Program-made: the position numbers and the translations under genes
The notes under the pieces: model-generated
What the model saw: the letters and a program-made list of their open reading frames with translations, nothing else
What the model was told of the DNA's origin: nothing
Databases searched by the model: none
From: Bacteroidota bacterium
Lineage (GTDB): Bacteria > Bacteroidota > Bacteroidia > B-17B0 > Aurantibacillaceae
NCBI GenBank assembly: GCA_017303905.1
Contig: JAFLBH010000002.1
Location: 62,001-126,000, forward strand
DNA: 64,000 nucleotides
Reading direction: 5' to 3'
Shown: piece after piece, positions 35,006 through 43,217 of the stretch
How positions within the stretch are numbered: the stretch's first letter is position 1
Layout of the letters: every line of letters starts with the position of its first letter

Positions 35006-36106
35006 ATGTCATTTAAATTAAAAATAGTATCAGCATTTTGTTTAGTTGCCGTTATTTTCAACAGCTGCAAAAACGAGCTTAATATATTAGCCCCATACAA
35101 AGAATCTATTTCGGTTTATGCGATTTTAAATCCGCAGGAAACCCGTAATTACGTTAGAATAAACCGCATATTTTTAGGCGAAGGAAACTCCTTTCAAATG
35201 GCGCAGGTTAACGACTCCATCAATTATAAAAAAGGAGAATTAACAGTTACCTTAGAACGCTATGATAATGGCGCATTAGCTTTAACCACTGTAGGAAATC
35301 CAACGAAAAAATTAATTACTCTTAATGATACGGTGATTCAAACACAATCCGGTGTTTTTAATACTAACCAGCGTTTATTTTATACCGATGATAAATTATA
35401 CACCTGGGGCGATTACAAATTAACTATCACCAATAATAAAACGGGGAATGTATTTACATCAAAAGGAGCCATCATTGATAGCGTTAAGCCATTTCCGTTT
35501 CCGCCAATAGCACCGCCATATTATCCGGTAGCGTATAATCCAAGTAATCCGTCTTCGTATTACATCGACTTTTCATTACCAACGGTTAATCGCACTGTTC
35601 GTTTTAATTCAATTCCCGGTGCACGCGATTATGATCTTATCATGCGCTTTCATTATGCCGATTCTTTGAACACCGGCGCATTGGTTCCAAAATATATAGA
35701 TTATAATTTCCCAACGGTTTCATCAACGGATTTAAGCGGTGGCGAACAACTAGCTTTAACATTTACTTCCGGTGAATTTTATAGTTTTTTAGTGAGTAAA
35801 CTAAATGCTGATGAACCTTCGAACTTATTGTTTAGAAAAATTATTAAAGTAGACTTTATTGTTATTGCAGGCGCTCAGGATTTTGTTGACTTCTTAAAAA
35901 TCAGCGCTCCATCAACTTCAGTAGCCCAGGATAAACCGGTTTATTCCAATATAGAAGGAGGCTTCGGTATTTTCAGCAGCCGTTCACGTTTACACGTTTC
36001 AAAACAAATTTCAGTAAGTTGGATTGATTATATGGCTACTACCAAACCAACCTGCAACCTGAGATTTTTGAAGAGCGATGGCAATGTTTCTGCCATTTGT
36101 AACTAA
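35006..36106 (+). CDS. Lipoprotein, possibly DUF4249-like
   Basis: A 366-residue protein with a lipoprotein signal peptide (SAFCLVAVIFNSC, Cys20). The mature part is beta-rich: ISVYAILNPQETRNYVRINR, an Ig-like stretch with KGELTVTLERYDNG, and a Pro-rich loop PFPFPPIAPPYYP. DUF4249 lipoproteins have a similar layout, but I see no diagnostic motif, so this is tentative. It has its own promoter box and lies between the glycan genes and dnaK. Function unknown; surface or outer-membrane inner-leaflet location inferred from the lipobox. Confidence 0.65.
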   Translation: MSFKLKIVSAFCLVAVIFNSCKNELNILAPYKESISVYAILNPQETRNYVRINRIFLGEGNSFQMAQVNDSINYKKGELTVTLERYDNGALALTTVGNPTKKLITLNDTVIQTQSGVFNTNQRLFYTDDKLYTWGDYKLTITNNKTGNVFTSKGAIIDSVKPFPFPPIAPPYYPVAYNPSNPSSYYIDFSLPTVNRTVRFNSIPGARDYDLIMRFHYADSLNTGALVPKYIDYNFPTVSSTDLSGGEQLALTFTSGEFYSFLVSKLNADEPSNLLFRKIIKVDFIVIAGAQDFVDFLKISAPSTSVAQDKPVYSNIEGGFGIFSSRSRLHVSKQISVSWIDYMATTKPTCNLRFLKSDGNVSAICN

Positions 36107-36165
36107 TGTCAATTTGCCTTAAAACCAAGGCTTTACTGTCAAAATTAGTGTCCTTTTTTAACATT

Positions 36166-36180
36166 CTGCCAGCCTGTCAG
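36166..36180 (+). promoter_or_regulatory. Tandem CTGNCAG motif upstream of dnaK
   Basis: CTGCCAG (36166-36172) and CTGTCAG (36174-36180) are two CTG-N-CAG palindromes eight bases apart. A related word lies in the clpC-gyrA gap at 43149-43159. They sit 23 bp and more upstream of the dnaK TGGCAT element and could bind an activator. Inference. Confidence 0.35.
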
Positions 36181-36202
36181 AAAAATAAGCCTATTCGGGC
36201 TT

Positions 36203-36226
36203 TGGCATAACTATTGACTATATAAA
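36203..36226 (+). promoter_or_regulatory. Chaperone promoter of dnaK (GG-N10-GA type)
   Basis: TGGCATAA...TGACTATATAAA at 36203-36226 is nearly the same as the sequence upstream of clpC (42960-42982). GG (36204-36205) is followed 10 bases later by GA. This resembles the -24/-12 form of sigma-54 promoters (GG-N10-GC) with one mismatch. The right end is 17 bp from the dnaK ATG. Confidence 0.55.
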
Positions 36227-36243
36227 GGAAAAACTTTAGAACT

Positions 36244-38151
36244 ATGGCAAAAATAATTGGAATAGACCTAGGAACCACCAACAGCTGCGTAGCAGTAATG
36301 GAAGGTAACGAATCAGTTGTTATAGCTAACAACGAAGGCAAACGCACAACTCCATCTGTAGTGGCATTTGTGGAAGGTGGCGAGCGCAAAGTAGGAGACC
36401 CTGCAAAGCGCCAGGCTATCACCAACCCTCGTAAAACTGTTTACTCTATTAAACGTTTTATGGGACAAACTTATGATGAAGTAACAAAAGAAATCGCACG
36501 CGTACCGTATGCAGTGGTAAAAGGTGACAACAACACACCTCGCGTTCAAATCGACGATAGAAAATATACGCCGCAAGAAATCTCTGCTATCATCTTACAA
36601 AAGATGAAGAAAACAGCCGAAGATTATTTGGGGACAGAAGTTACCGAAGCTGTTATTACAGTTCCTGCTTACTTTAACGACGCGCAACGTCAGGCTACCA
36701 AAGAAGCCGGAGAAATTGCAGGCTTAAAAGTAAAACGTATCATCAACGAACCAACTGCTGCAGCTTTAGCTTATGGCCTTGATAAAAAAGGTAAAGACAT
36801 GAAGATTGTAGTGTTCGACTGCGGTGGTGGTACACACGACGTTTCAGTACTTGAATTAGGTGACGGTGTATTTGAAGTAAAATCAACCGATGGTGATACA
36901 CACTTGGGTGGTGACGACTTCGATCAAGTTATCATCGATTGGTTAGCAGATGAATTCAAAAAAGAAGAAGGTGTAGATTTACGTCAGGACCCAATGGCTT
37001 TACAGCGTTTAAAAGAAGCGGCAGAAAAAGCTAAGATTGAATTATCAAGTACCACATCATCAGAAATCAACTTGCCTTACATCATGCCGGTAAACGGAAT
37101 TCCTAAACACTTAGTGAAATCCTTAAGCCGTGCAAAATTTGAGCAATTAGCCGACAGTTTAATTCAGCGCACCATTGAGCCTTGTCGCTCAGCTTTAAAA
37201 AACGCGGGATTAAGCACCTCTGATATCAACGAAATTATATTAGTAGGAGGTTCTACTCGTATTCCTGCGGTACAAGCAGCAGTAGAAAAATTCTTCGGTA
37301 AAGCACCAAGCAAAGGTGTGAACCCGGATGAAGTAGTAGCTTTAGGTGCAGCAATTCAAGGTGGAGTTTTAACCGGAGAAGTAAAGGACGTGTTATTGTT
37401 AGACGTAACACCGCTTAGCTTAGGTATTGAAACTTACGGTGGCGTGTTCACTAAATTAATTGAAAGCAACACAACCATTCCGACTAAAAAATCAGAAACG
37501 TTCTCAACGGCCAGCGATAACCAACCAAGTGTACAATTACATGTATTACAAGGTGAGCGTCCAATGGCAAAAGATAACCGCACTATCGGACAGTTTAATT
37601 TAGATGGCATTATGCCTGCACCACGTGGTGTTCCTCAAATTGAAGTGACCTTTGATATTGACGCGAATGGTATCTTATCCGTTTCAGCGAAAGATAAAGC
37701 AACAGGTAAAGCACAAAACATTCGTATCGAAGCTTCTTCAGGATTAAGCAAAGAAGAGATCGATAAAATGAAGCGTGAAGCCGAAGCCAATGCGGACGCT
37801 GATGCTAAAGCCAAAGAGGAAATTGAAAAATTAAATCAGGCGGATGCAATGATTTTCCAAACGGAAAAGCAAATGAAAGAATACGGCGATAAAATTCCTG
37901 CTGAGAAAAAAGCGCCAATTGAAAGTGCTTTGGCAGACTTAAAAGCTGCACACGCTGCAAAAGATATGGCGAAAGTAGAAGCAGGATTAGCAGCCTTAAA
38001 CACAGCTTGGACAGCCGCTTCGCAAGAAATGTATGAAGCCATGAACCAAAACCAACAACAAGGAGGAGGAGAAACCAACCAACAGCAACAACAAGGCGCT
38101 AACGGTAATGGCGACAATGTACAAGATGTAAATTACGAAGAAGTGAAGTAA
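36244..38151 (+). CDS. dnaK: Molecular chaperone DnaK (Hsp70)
   Basis: A 635-residue Hsp70. The ATPase domain begins [19 protein letters not shown] and contains the phosphate-binding [20 protein letters not shown] and [19 protein letters not shown] loops; the substrate-binding domain starts near residue 390 ([18 protein letters not shown]). A helical lid and a Gln/Gly/Asn-rich tail ending in EEVK follow. It refolds or holds unfolded proteins with DnaJ and GrpE, whose genes are not in the window. The upstream region lacks CIRCE but carries a motif shared with clpC. A terminator follows, and then an AbiH gene. Confidence 0.98.
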   Translation: MAKIIGIDLGTTNSCVAVMEGNESVVIANNEGKRTTPSVVAFVEGGERKVGDPAKRQAITNPRKTVYSIKRFMGQTYDEVTKEIARVPYAVVKGDNNTPRVQIDDRKYTPQEISAIILQKMKKTAEDYLGTEVTEAVITVPAYFNDAQRQATKEAGEIAGLKVKRIINEPTAAALAYGLDKKGKDMKIVVFDCGGGTHDVSVLELGDGVFEVKSTDGDTHLGGDDFDQVIIDWLADEFKKEEGVDLRQDPMALQRLKEAAEKAKIELSSTTSSEINLPYIMPVNGIPKHLVKSLSRAKFEQLADSLIQRTIEPCRSALKNAGLSTSDINEIILVGGSTRIPAVQAAVEKFFGKAPSKGVNPDEVVALGAAIQGGVLTGEVKDVLLLDVTPLSLGIETYGGVFTKLIESNTTIPTKKSETFSTASDNQPSVQLHVLQGERPMAKDNRTIGQFNLDGIMPAPRGVPQIEVTFDIDANGILSVSAKDKATGKAQNIRIEASSGLSKEEIDKMKREAEANADADAKAKEEIEKLNQADAMIFQTEKQMKEYGDKIPAEKKAPIESALADLKAAHAAKDMAKVEAGLAALNTAWTAASQEMYEAMNQNQQQGGGETNQQQQQGANGNGDNVQDVNYEEVK

Positions 38152-38171
38152 TAATTTAAAAAACAAAATAC

Positions 38172-38206
38172 AAAAAACCGGTTCTTGATTAAAGGCCGGT
38201 TTTTTT
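38172..38206 (+). terminator. Terminator after dnaK
   Basis: AAAAAACCGG (38172-38181) pairs with CCGGTTTTTT (38196-38205) across a 14-base loop and ends in a T-tract. Only 7 bp separate it from the ATG of the AbiH gene. Confidence 0.85.
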
Positions 38207-38213
38207 ACGAAAA

Positions 38214-39296
38214 ATGAATACTTTAGTTATAATTGGAAACGGATTCGATATTGCACATGGATTAAAAACCAAGTATTCAGAATTTTTTCTATGGTATTTA
38301 AATGATATTTCTAAAAAATTAAATTCAGATAAAAAATATCACGACCCTTTAATTACTATATCTAAGTTTGGAGCTTTCCACGATTCTTTTTTTGACGTAA
38401 AGGATATTAGTGATTTTAAAAGAATTTATAATGAAGGCGAAGGAAAATTTTATAGCACTAAGTTTTCAGAATATTTATTTAATCACACGAATGATCCAAT
38501 TTGGGTTGATTTAGAATATGCGTACTTTAACAGTCTTACTGAAATTTATAGTGATTATTTTGAGAAATATAAAAGTGTAATCCCTCCTTCAAGAACAGAA
38601 CTAATCAATTTAGCAATCGAAGAGGTGCGTAAATTGAATAATATATGTATCTTTTTAAAATCAAAACTTGAAGAATATTTGCTTACGATAGACTCTCTTA
38701 CAAAAGAAGTTAATTCAGAAATTCTTCAGCATTTTACACAAGAATTTAGTATTGCTTCTGATATACCAAAAGGTGTTGTGTCACCAATCATGGACGCCAA
38801 TTTAATATTGAATTTTAATTACACAAGTACATTAGAAGTATACAAGCAAGAGCTAAGCGGTTATAATTTAAACATAAACTATATTCACGGAAAATTAAAG
38901 GATGAGCTTAATCCATTGGTTTTTGGATATGGAGACGAAGTTAATCCATATTATAAATTAATTGAAAATTTAAACAATAATGAATTCTTGAATAATTTCA
39001 AATCTTTTTCCTATTTCAAAACAGAGAATTATATAAAACTCATTAATTTTTTGAATGGTGGTAATTTTAAGGTGTTAATAATGGGACATTCTTGCGGTCT
39101 TTCTGATAGAGTATTATTAAATAGTATTTTTGAAAATAGAAATTGTAGAGGTATTAAAATATTTTATCACAAAAAATCTTTGACTGAAAATGATTTCTTT
39201 GAAAAGACTCAAGAAATTTCAAGGCATTTTAATAACAAGGAAAAGATGAGAGAAAAAATTACTCCATTTTTCAAATCAAGTCCTTTGATTTCTTGA
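38214..39296 (+). CDS. AbiH family abortive infection protein
   Basis: A 360-residue protein with the AbiH pattern. The N-terminus (TLVIIGNGFDIAHGLKTKYS) has the glycine-rich NGFDxAHGL signature. Later come LNFNYTSTLEVY, INYIHGKL and FKVLIMGHSCGLSDR, in the order seen in the family. AbiH proteins stop phage spread by a poorly understood route, possibly by a nucleotide- or NAD-related activity. The gene is visibly richer in A+T than its neighbours, with many AAT, TTT and ATA codons, and starts 7 bp after the dnaK terminator. Both points suggest horizontal acquisition. No partner gene, integrase or direct repeat is seen. It has no obvious promoter of its own; low read-through from dnaK is one possibility. 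Confidence 0.85.
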   Translation: MNTLVIIGNGFDIAHGLKTKYSEFFLWYLNDISKKLNSDKKYHDPLITISKFGAFHDSFFDVKDISDFKRIYNEGEGKFYSTKFSEYLFNHTNDPIWVDLEYAYFNSLTEIYSDYFEKYKSVIPPSRTELINLAIEEVRKLNNICIFLKSKLEEYLLTIDSLTKEVNSEILQHFTQEFSIASDIPKGVVSPIMDANLILNFNYTSTLEVYKQELSGYNLNINYIHGKLKDELNPLVFGYGDEVNPYYKLIENLNNNEFLNNFKSFSYFKTENYIKLINFLNGGNFKVLIMGHSCGLSDRVLLNSIFENRNCRGIKIFYHKKSLTENDFFEKTQEISRHFNNKEKMREKITPFFKSSPLIS

Positions 39297-39344
39297 TTAA
39301 TCTTTTTCATGAATCTTTGTAATCTGTCCTCAAATGAATCCAAC

Positions 39345-39818
39345 TCAATTTACCTTCACCGCATCCATTCCAGTTATAGGGTATAAATCTATTCCGAACA
39401 TTTGAAATAAACTGCCCTTCATTTTATTTTCGTTTACATCAAATGGTGCGCTTATTTCTTTTTTCAAATGAGGATCGCCCTCAAAGATAGCGCCGTTTAA
39501 TTCACCTTTAATTACATAATCGGTCGCCAAATTTAATTTGCGGCCTAAATCGCCACGGTTCTTTACTACTTTACAATTTTCAAAAGTAGCGTTTCCGATT
39601 TGTCCGCTTACTTTCCCGTCTTTGTCAATACTGAATTTTACTAGAATAGAGTCGGGGGCTGCAATAAAAACGAATTTGCCGTTTTGCTTTTGACGTACCG
39701 TTACTTTTTGTTTGGCTTGCCAATTACCAACTAAGTGAGTGGGTACTTCCCATGGCGCACAGGAAATAAATAACAGATACGTTATACAACTTGCGAATAC
39801 TAATTTGATTGTTTTCAT
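39345..39818 (-). CDS. Unrecognised lipoprotein under a putative FNR-type promoter
   Basis: A 157-residue protein with a lipoprotein signal peptide (ASCITYLLFISC, Cys20) followed by PWEVPTHLVGNWQAKQKV, an opening seen in small lipocalin-like or DUF lipoproteins. The mature part is beta-rich (FSIDKDGKVSGQIGNATFEN). I cannot assign a family. A perfect TTGAT-N4-ATCAA box lies 46 bp before its start, and a CATCTTTG box (one mismatch to the -7 consensus) lies 16 bp before the start, which suggests induction when oxygen is low. The gene is alone on its strand here. Confidence 0.7.
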   Translation of the reverse strand: MKTIKLVFASCITYLLFISCAPWEVPTHLVGNWQAKQKVTVRQKQNGKFVFIAAPDSILVKFSIDKDGKVSGQIGNATFENCKVVKNRGDLGRKLNLATDYVIKGELNGAIFEGDPHLKKEISAPFDVNENKMKGSLFQMFGIDLYPITGMDAVKVN

Positions 39819-39834
39819 GGTTTAAAATTTTAAG

Positions 39835-39878
39835 CAAAGATGAACCATGAAAAAGGAGGAACATTTGATGTATATCAA
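39835..39878 (-). promoter_or_regulatory. FNR-type box and -7 element before the lipoprotein gene
   Basis: TTGATGTATATCAA (39865-39878) is a perfect FNR-consensus palindrome (TTGAT-N4-ATCAA). On the minus strand a CATCTTTG box (one mismatch to TAnnTTTG) lies at 39842-39835. With a start site 6-7 bases beyond that box, the palindrome is centred near -42, the usual class II position for FNR activation. Confidence 0.6.
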
Positions 39879-39895
39879 AAAAACATTTTTTAGCA

Positions 39896-40240
39896 TTAAA
39901 GCGAAGCGCCTGCCGCTTCAACTACCTTTTTACTGTTGCCTACAAAAATCTGTTTACCGTTAATAATAACAGGGCGTTTCAGAAAAGTGTATTCTTCGAG
40001 TATCAGTTTTTTATACTCGCTTTCCTTCGAGGGTTTTGGATCGAGGGTTTTGTATTTTAATGCCACGCGGCTGAACAAAGCTTCATAACTACCGGCCATT
40101 TCTTTCATTTCTTCTAATTGCGCGGCTGTTATCTTGTCTGTTTTTATATCCTGAAAAACGAATTTGTGTTTCTCGAGGTTTAAGTCTTTAATAATTCTGG
40201 CGCAGGTGCTGCAGGAGGAGAGGTAATAGAATTTTTTCAT
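39896..40240 (-). CDS. ArsC/Spx family thioredoxin-like protein
   Basis: A 114-residue protein from the ATG at 40240 (MKKFYYLSSCSTCARIIKDL). The CSTC motif is a CxxC redox pair in the position of the arsenate reductase/Spx active site. The C-terminal part (EEYTFLKRPVIINGKQIFVG) has the conserved RP region of ArsC-like proteins. It is either a reductase or an Spx-like protein; the sequence does not decide. I reject the upstream start at 40324 because its 28 extra residues do not match the family and a TTTG-N19-TATCTTTA promoter lies at 40245-40275, inside that extension. Confidence 0.85.
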   Translation of the reverse strand: MKKFYYLSSCSTCARIIKDLNLEKHKFVFQDIKTDKITAAQLEEMKEMAGSYEALFSRVALKYKTLDPKPSKESEYKKLILEEYTFLKRPVIINGKQIFVGNSKKVVEAAGASL

Positions 40241-40244
40241 GCTA

Positions 40245-40275
40245 TAAAGATAAAAATTGCTTCTTCTATAACAAA
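40245..40275 (-). promoter_or_regulatory. Promoter of the ArsC-like gene
   Basis: On the minus strand, TTTG (40275-40272), a 19-bp spacer and TATCTTTA (40252-40245) match the consensus with one mismatch. The -7 box ends 4 bp before the ATG, predicting a leaderless or near-leaderless mRNA. Confidence 0.5.
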
Positions 40276-40297
40276 AGTGTGAGGGCGCTTCAACATC

Positions 40298-40311
40298 CCG
40301 ATAGCTATCGG
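40298..40311. repeat. 14-bp perfect palindrome, probable dispersed repeat
   Basis: CCGATAGCTATCGG is a perfect palindrome between the ArsC-like promoter and the clpC terminator. It has no T-tract, and short palindromes like this often occur dispersed between genes in Bacteroidota. Confidence 0.4.
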
Positions 40312-40333
40312 TATCAGCGACCATAAAACGAAA

Positions 40334-40353
40334 GCCCCGAATTTCTCCGGGGC
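40334..40353 (-). terminator. Terminator after clpC
   Basis: GCCCCG (40334-40339) pairs with CGGGGC (40348-40353). Read on the minus strand it is followed by CTTTCGTTTT, and it lies 45 bp after the clpC stop. Confidence 0.75.
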
Positions 40354-40397
40354 CTTCACATTATACTTTCAACTTTTCACCTTTAACCTTCCACCTC

Positions 40398-42941
40398 TTA
40401 CGCTTTATCTTCTTTCTTTCCTTTTTTAGCTTTAGGTTTATGAGTGCTTACAACGATTTCATCTTTTTCTTTGTTGTAGTCTACTTCAATTTCATCACCT
40501 TCAGTTAAATTACTTTTGATGATTTCTTCAGCCATAGGATCTTCAAGGTATTTTTGAATCGCACGTTTTAACGGACGAGCACCATAGTTAACATCGTAAC
40601 CTTTTTCTACAATAAAGTCTTTAGCAGCTTCAGTAATTTTAATTGTATAACCTAATGAACTTACACGGCTAAATAAATTACCTAATTCAATATCAATGAT
40701 CTTATGAATGTCTTCACGGCTTAACGAGTTAAACATAACTACATCATCAATACGATTTAAGAATTCAGGAGCAAAGGCTTTCTTTAAAGCACTTTCAATA
40801 ACCCCTTTTGAATGATCATCAACTTGGTCTTCTTTCGCTTTAGTTCCAAATCCAACACCGGTTCCGAATTCTTTTAACTGACGGGCACCAATGTTTGAAG
40901 TCATAATGATAATGGTATTCTTGAAGTCAATCTTACGACCTAAACTGTCAGTTAATTGTCCATCATCCAATACTTGCAATAACATGTTGAATACATCCGG
41001 ATGCGCTTTTTCAATTTCATCCAATAAAACAACAGAGTAAGGACGACGACGTACTTTCTCAGTTAATTGCCCGCCTTCTTCATAACCCACATAACCCGGA
41101 GGCGCTCCAATTAAACGAGTCACCGCAAATTTCTCCATGTATTCGCTCATATCGATGCGGATTAATGCCTCATCGTTATCGAATAAATGGCGTGCTAATA
41201 TTTTCGCTAATTGTGTTTTACCAACACCGGTAGGACCTAAGAAAATAAATGAACCAATTGGTTTATTAGGATCTTTTAATCCGGCACGGTTACGTTGAAT
41301 AGCTTTCACCACTTTTAAAAGCGCAGCATCTTGTCCGATTACTTTACCTTTTAAAAGTTCATTCATCTTCACTAATTTCTCGCCTTCGTTTTGGTTCACA
41401 CGTTGAACAGGAACACCGCTCATCATACTTACCACTTCCGCTACATTGTCTTCTGTTACAACTACACGGTTTAATTTAGTTTCTTCTTCCCAGGCTTTTT
41501 TAGCAGCGTCTAATTGCGCTTGTAATTGTTTTTCGGTATCGCGTAATTTAGCCGCCTCTTCATATTTTTGCGAACGCACCACTTGGTTTTTTAATTCCTT
41601 AATGTCTTCCATCTTCTTTTCTAATTCAAGAATATTTTCAGGAACATTAATGTTAGTGATGTGTACACGAGAACCCGCTTCATCTAAAGCATCAATTGCT
41701 TTATCCGGTAAATGACGGTCGGTAATATAACGCGCTGTTAAACTAACGCAAGCTTTAATCGCTTCATCAGTATAAGTTACGTTATGATGATCTTCGTACT
41801 TCGATTTAATGTTATTTAAAATTTGTAACGATTCATCTTGAGTAGCCGGTTCTACTAATACCTTTTGGAAACGGCGCTCTAAAGCTCCGTCTTTTTCAAT
41901 ATACTGACGGTACTCATCTAAAGTAGTAGCACCGATACATTGGATTTCTCCGCGAGCTAAAGCAGGCTTAAACATATTGCTCGCATCTAACGAACCGCTT
42001 GCACCACCTGCACCAATAATAGTGTGAATTTCATCAATGAATAAAATAACATCCGGCGATTTTTCAAGCTCGTTCATAACGGCTTTCATACGCTCTTCAA
42101 ATTGTCCGCGGTATTTTGTACCCGCAACTAAACTTGCTAAATCTAAAGTCACCACACGTTTTCCGAATAACACACGCGATACTTTGCGTTGAACAATGCG
42201 TAAAGCTAAACCTTCTGCAATTGAAGATTTACCTACACCAGGTTCACCAATTAATATTGGGTTATTCTTTTTACGGCGGGATAAGATTTGTGAAACACGC
42301 TCAATTTCTTTTTCGCGACCTACTACAGGGTCTAATTTACCGTCTTCTGCCATTTTGGTCAGGTCTCTGCCGAAATTGTCTAAAACAGGCGTTTTTGACT
42401 TACTGTCGCCCGGCTTTTTGGCAGCACCTTGTCCGCCGGCCGAACTAAAGCCGCTATCTTCTCCTTCATCATCATCTGCAGCTGTGTTCTCAATTTTATG
42501 AGGATTATCCATAAATCCTTCCAATTCGGTACGAACTGCATCATAATCTACCCCAAATTTTAAGAGAGATTTAGAAACAACATTATCGTTATCTTTTAAA
42601 ATACACAATAATAAATGCTCGGTTCCAATTTGAACAGCTTTAAAAGTTTTAGCTTCCAGGTAAGTAAGCTTTAATGTTTTTTCAGCTTGTTTTACCAATG
42701 GAATATTAGCCAGGTTGTTAGATTTACGGGCACCGGGAGTAAGGCTACCCTCAATACCTTTTCTAAGTTCCTGAATATCCACATTCAGTTTTTTTAATAA
42801 ACGAATACCAACACCTTCACCATCACGAATCATCCCTAACATCAGGTGTTCTATTCCTATAAAGTCGTGCCCCAAACGAAGTGCTTCCTCGCGGCTATAT
42901 GTAATAACATCTTTTACTCTGGGCGAAAATTTTGCTTCCAT
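40398..42941 (-). CDS. clpC: ATP-dependent Clp protease ATPase subunit ClpC
   Basis: An 847-residue Hsp100 unfoldase that feeds proteins to ClpP. Domains in order: Clp N-terminal repeats (about 1-145), AAA+ module 1 with Walker [10 protein letters not shown] and Walker [10 protein letters not shown], a UVR/M-domain coiled coil (about 430-475; [18 protein letters not shown]), AAA+ module 2 with GPTGVGKTQ and [12 protein letters not shown], and a C-terminal D2-small domain with a Lys/Glu-rich tail. All ATPase motifs are intact. The start is supported by a motif shared with dnaK 19-41 bp upstream. It is divergent from gyrA; clpP is not in the window. Confidence 0.97.
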   Translation of the reverse strand: MEAKFSPRVKDVITYSREEALRLGHDFIGIEHLMLGMIRDGEGVGIRLLKKLNVDIQELRKGIEGSLTPGARKSNNLANIPLVKQAEKTLKLTYLEAKTFKAVQIGTEHLLLCILKDNDNVVSKSLLKFGVDYDAVRTELEGFMDNPHKIENTAADDDEGEDSGFSSAGGQGAAKKPGDSKSKTPVLDNFGRDLTKMAEDGKLDPVVGREKEIERVSQILSRRKKNNPILIGEPGVGKSSIAEGLALRIVQRKVSRVLFGKRVVTLDLASLVAGTKYRGQFEERMKAVMNELEKSPDVILFIDEIHTIIGAGGASGSLDASNMFKPALARGEIQCIGATTLDEYRQYIEKDGALERRFQKVLVEPATQDESLQILNNIKSKYEDHHNVTYTDEAIKACVSLTARYITDRHLPDKAIDALDEAGSRVHITNINVPENILELEKKMEDIKELKNQVVRSQKYEEAAKLRDTEKQLQAQLDAAKKAWEEETKLNRVVVTEDNVAEVVSMMSGVPVQRVNQNEGEKLVKMNELLKGKVIGQDAALLKVVKAIQRNRAGLKDPNKPIGSFIFLGPTGVGKTQLAKILARHLFDNDEALIRIDMSEYMEKFAVTRLIGAPPGYVGYEEGGQLTEKVRRRPYSVVLLDEIEKAHPDVFNMLLQVLDDGQLTDSLGRKIDFKNTIIIMTSNIGARQLKEFGTGVGFGTKAKEDQVDDHSKGVIESALKKAFAPEFLNRIDDVVMFNSLSREDIHKIIDIELGNLFSRVSSLGYTIKITEAAKDFIVEKGYDVNYGARPLKRAIQKYLEDPMAEEIIKSNLTEGDEIEVDYNKEKDEIVVSTHKPKAKKGKKEDKA

Positions 42942-42959
42942 AAAATGTACGTTTTAAAA

Positions 42960-42982
42960 TTTATATAGCATTTATTATGCCA
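42960..42982 (-). promoter_or_regulatory. Chaperone promoter of clpC (GG-N10-GC type)
   Basis: On the minus strand the sequence TGGCATAATAAATGCTATATAAA (positions 42982-42960, given in part as TGGCATAA and CTATATAAA) shares these two blocks with the dnaK promoter. GG is followed 10 bases later by GC, as in sigma-54 promoters. The GC is 26 bp from the ATG, the same as in dnaK (26-27 bp). Confidence 0.6.
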
Positions 42983-43148
42983 CAATCAAAAGTAACGTTT
43001 AAAAAGAGGTTTGATTGTGAAAATCCTCCCTTTTTTTAACAAAAAATTTGTTGATAAATATGTAGTTCAACTACCGGATTTATTGGTAGTTTAGGGGGAT
43101 GTATGATGGTTTTTCAGGTGTACGAATTGAATTTATTTTGGTTACAAA

Positions 43149-43159
43149 ACAGGCTGACA
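43149..43159. promoter_or_regulatory. ACAGGCTGACA motif in the clpC-gyrA gap
   Basis: Its complement TGTCAGCCTGT shares CAGCCTGT with 36170-36177 upstream of dnaK. It lies 168 bp upstream of the clpC GG-N10-GC element and 59 bp upstream of the gyrA ATG. Its role is unknown; the rest of this 276-bp gap is AT-rich and non-coding. Confidence 0.3.
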
Positions 43160-43217
43160 AAAATTCATGATTGATCTCAAAAACACAGCAAATTATAAAT
43201 TTTAAGAACTAAGGAAT

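Noticed and set aside
40241-40324. Longer N-terminus of the ArsC-like protein
   Set aside because: The promoter at 40245-40275 and a repeat palindrome lie inside this extension.
41446-42501. Plus-strand frames opposite clpC
   Set aside because: They are shadows of the clpC coding sequence, with Ser/Phe/Cys-rich translations and no family resemblance.
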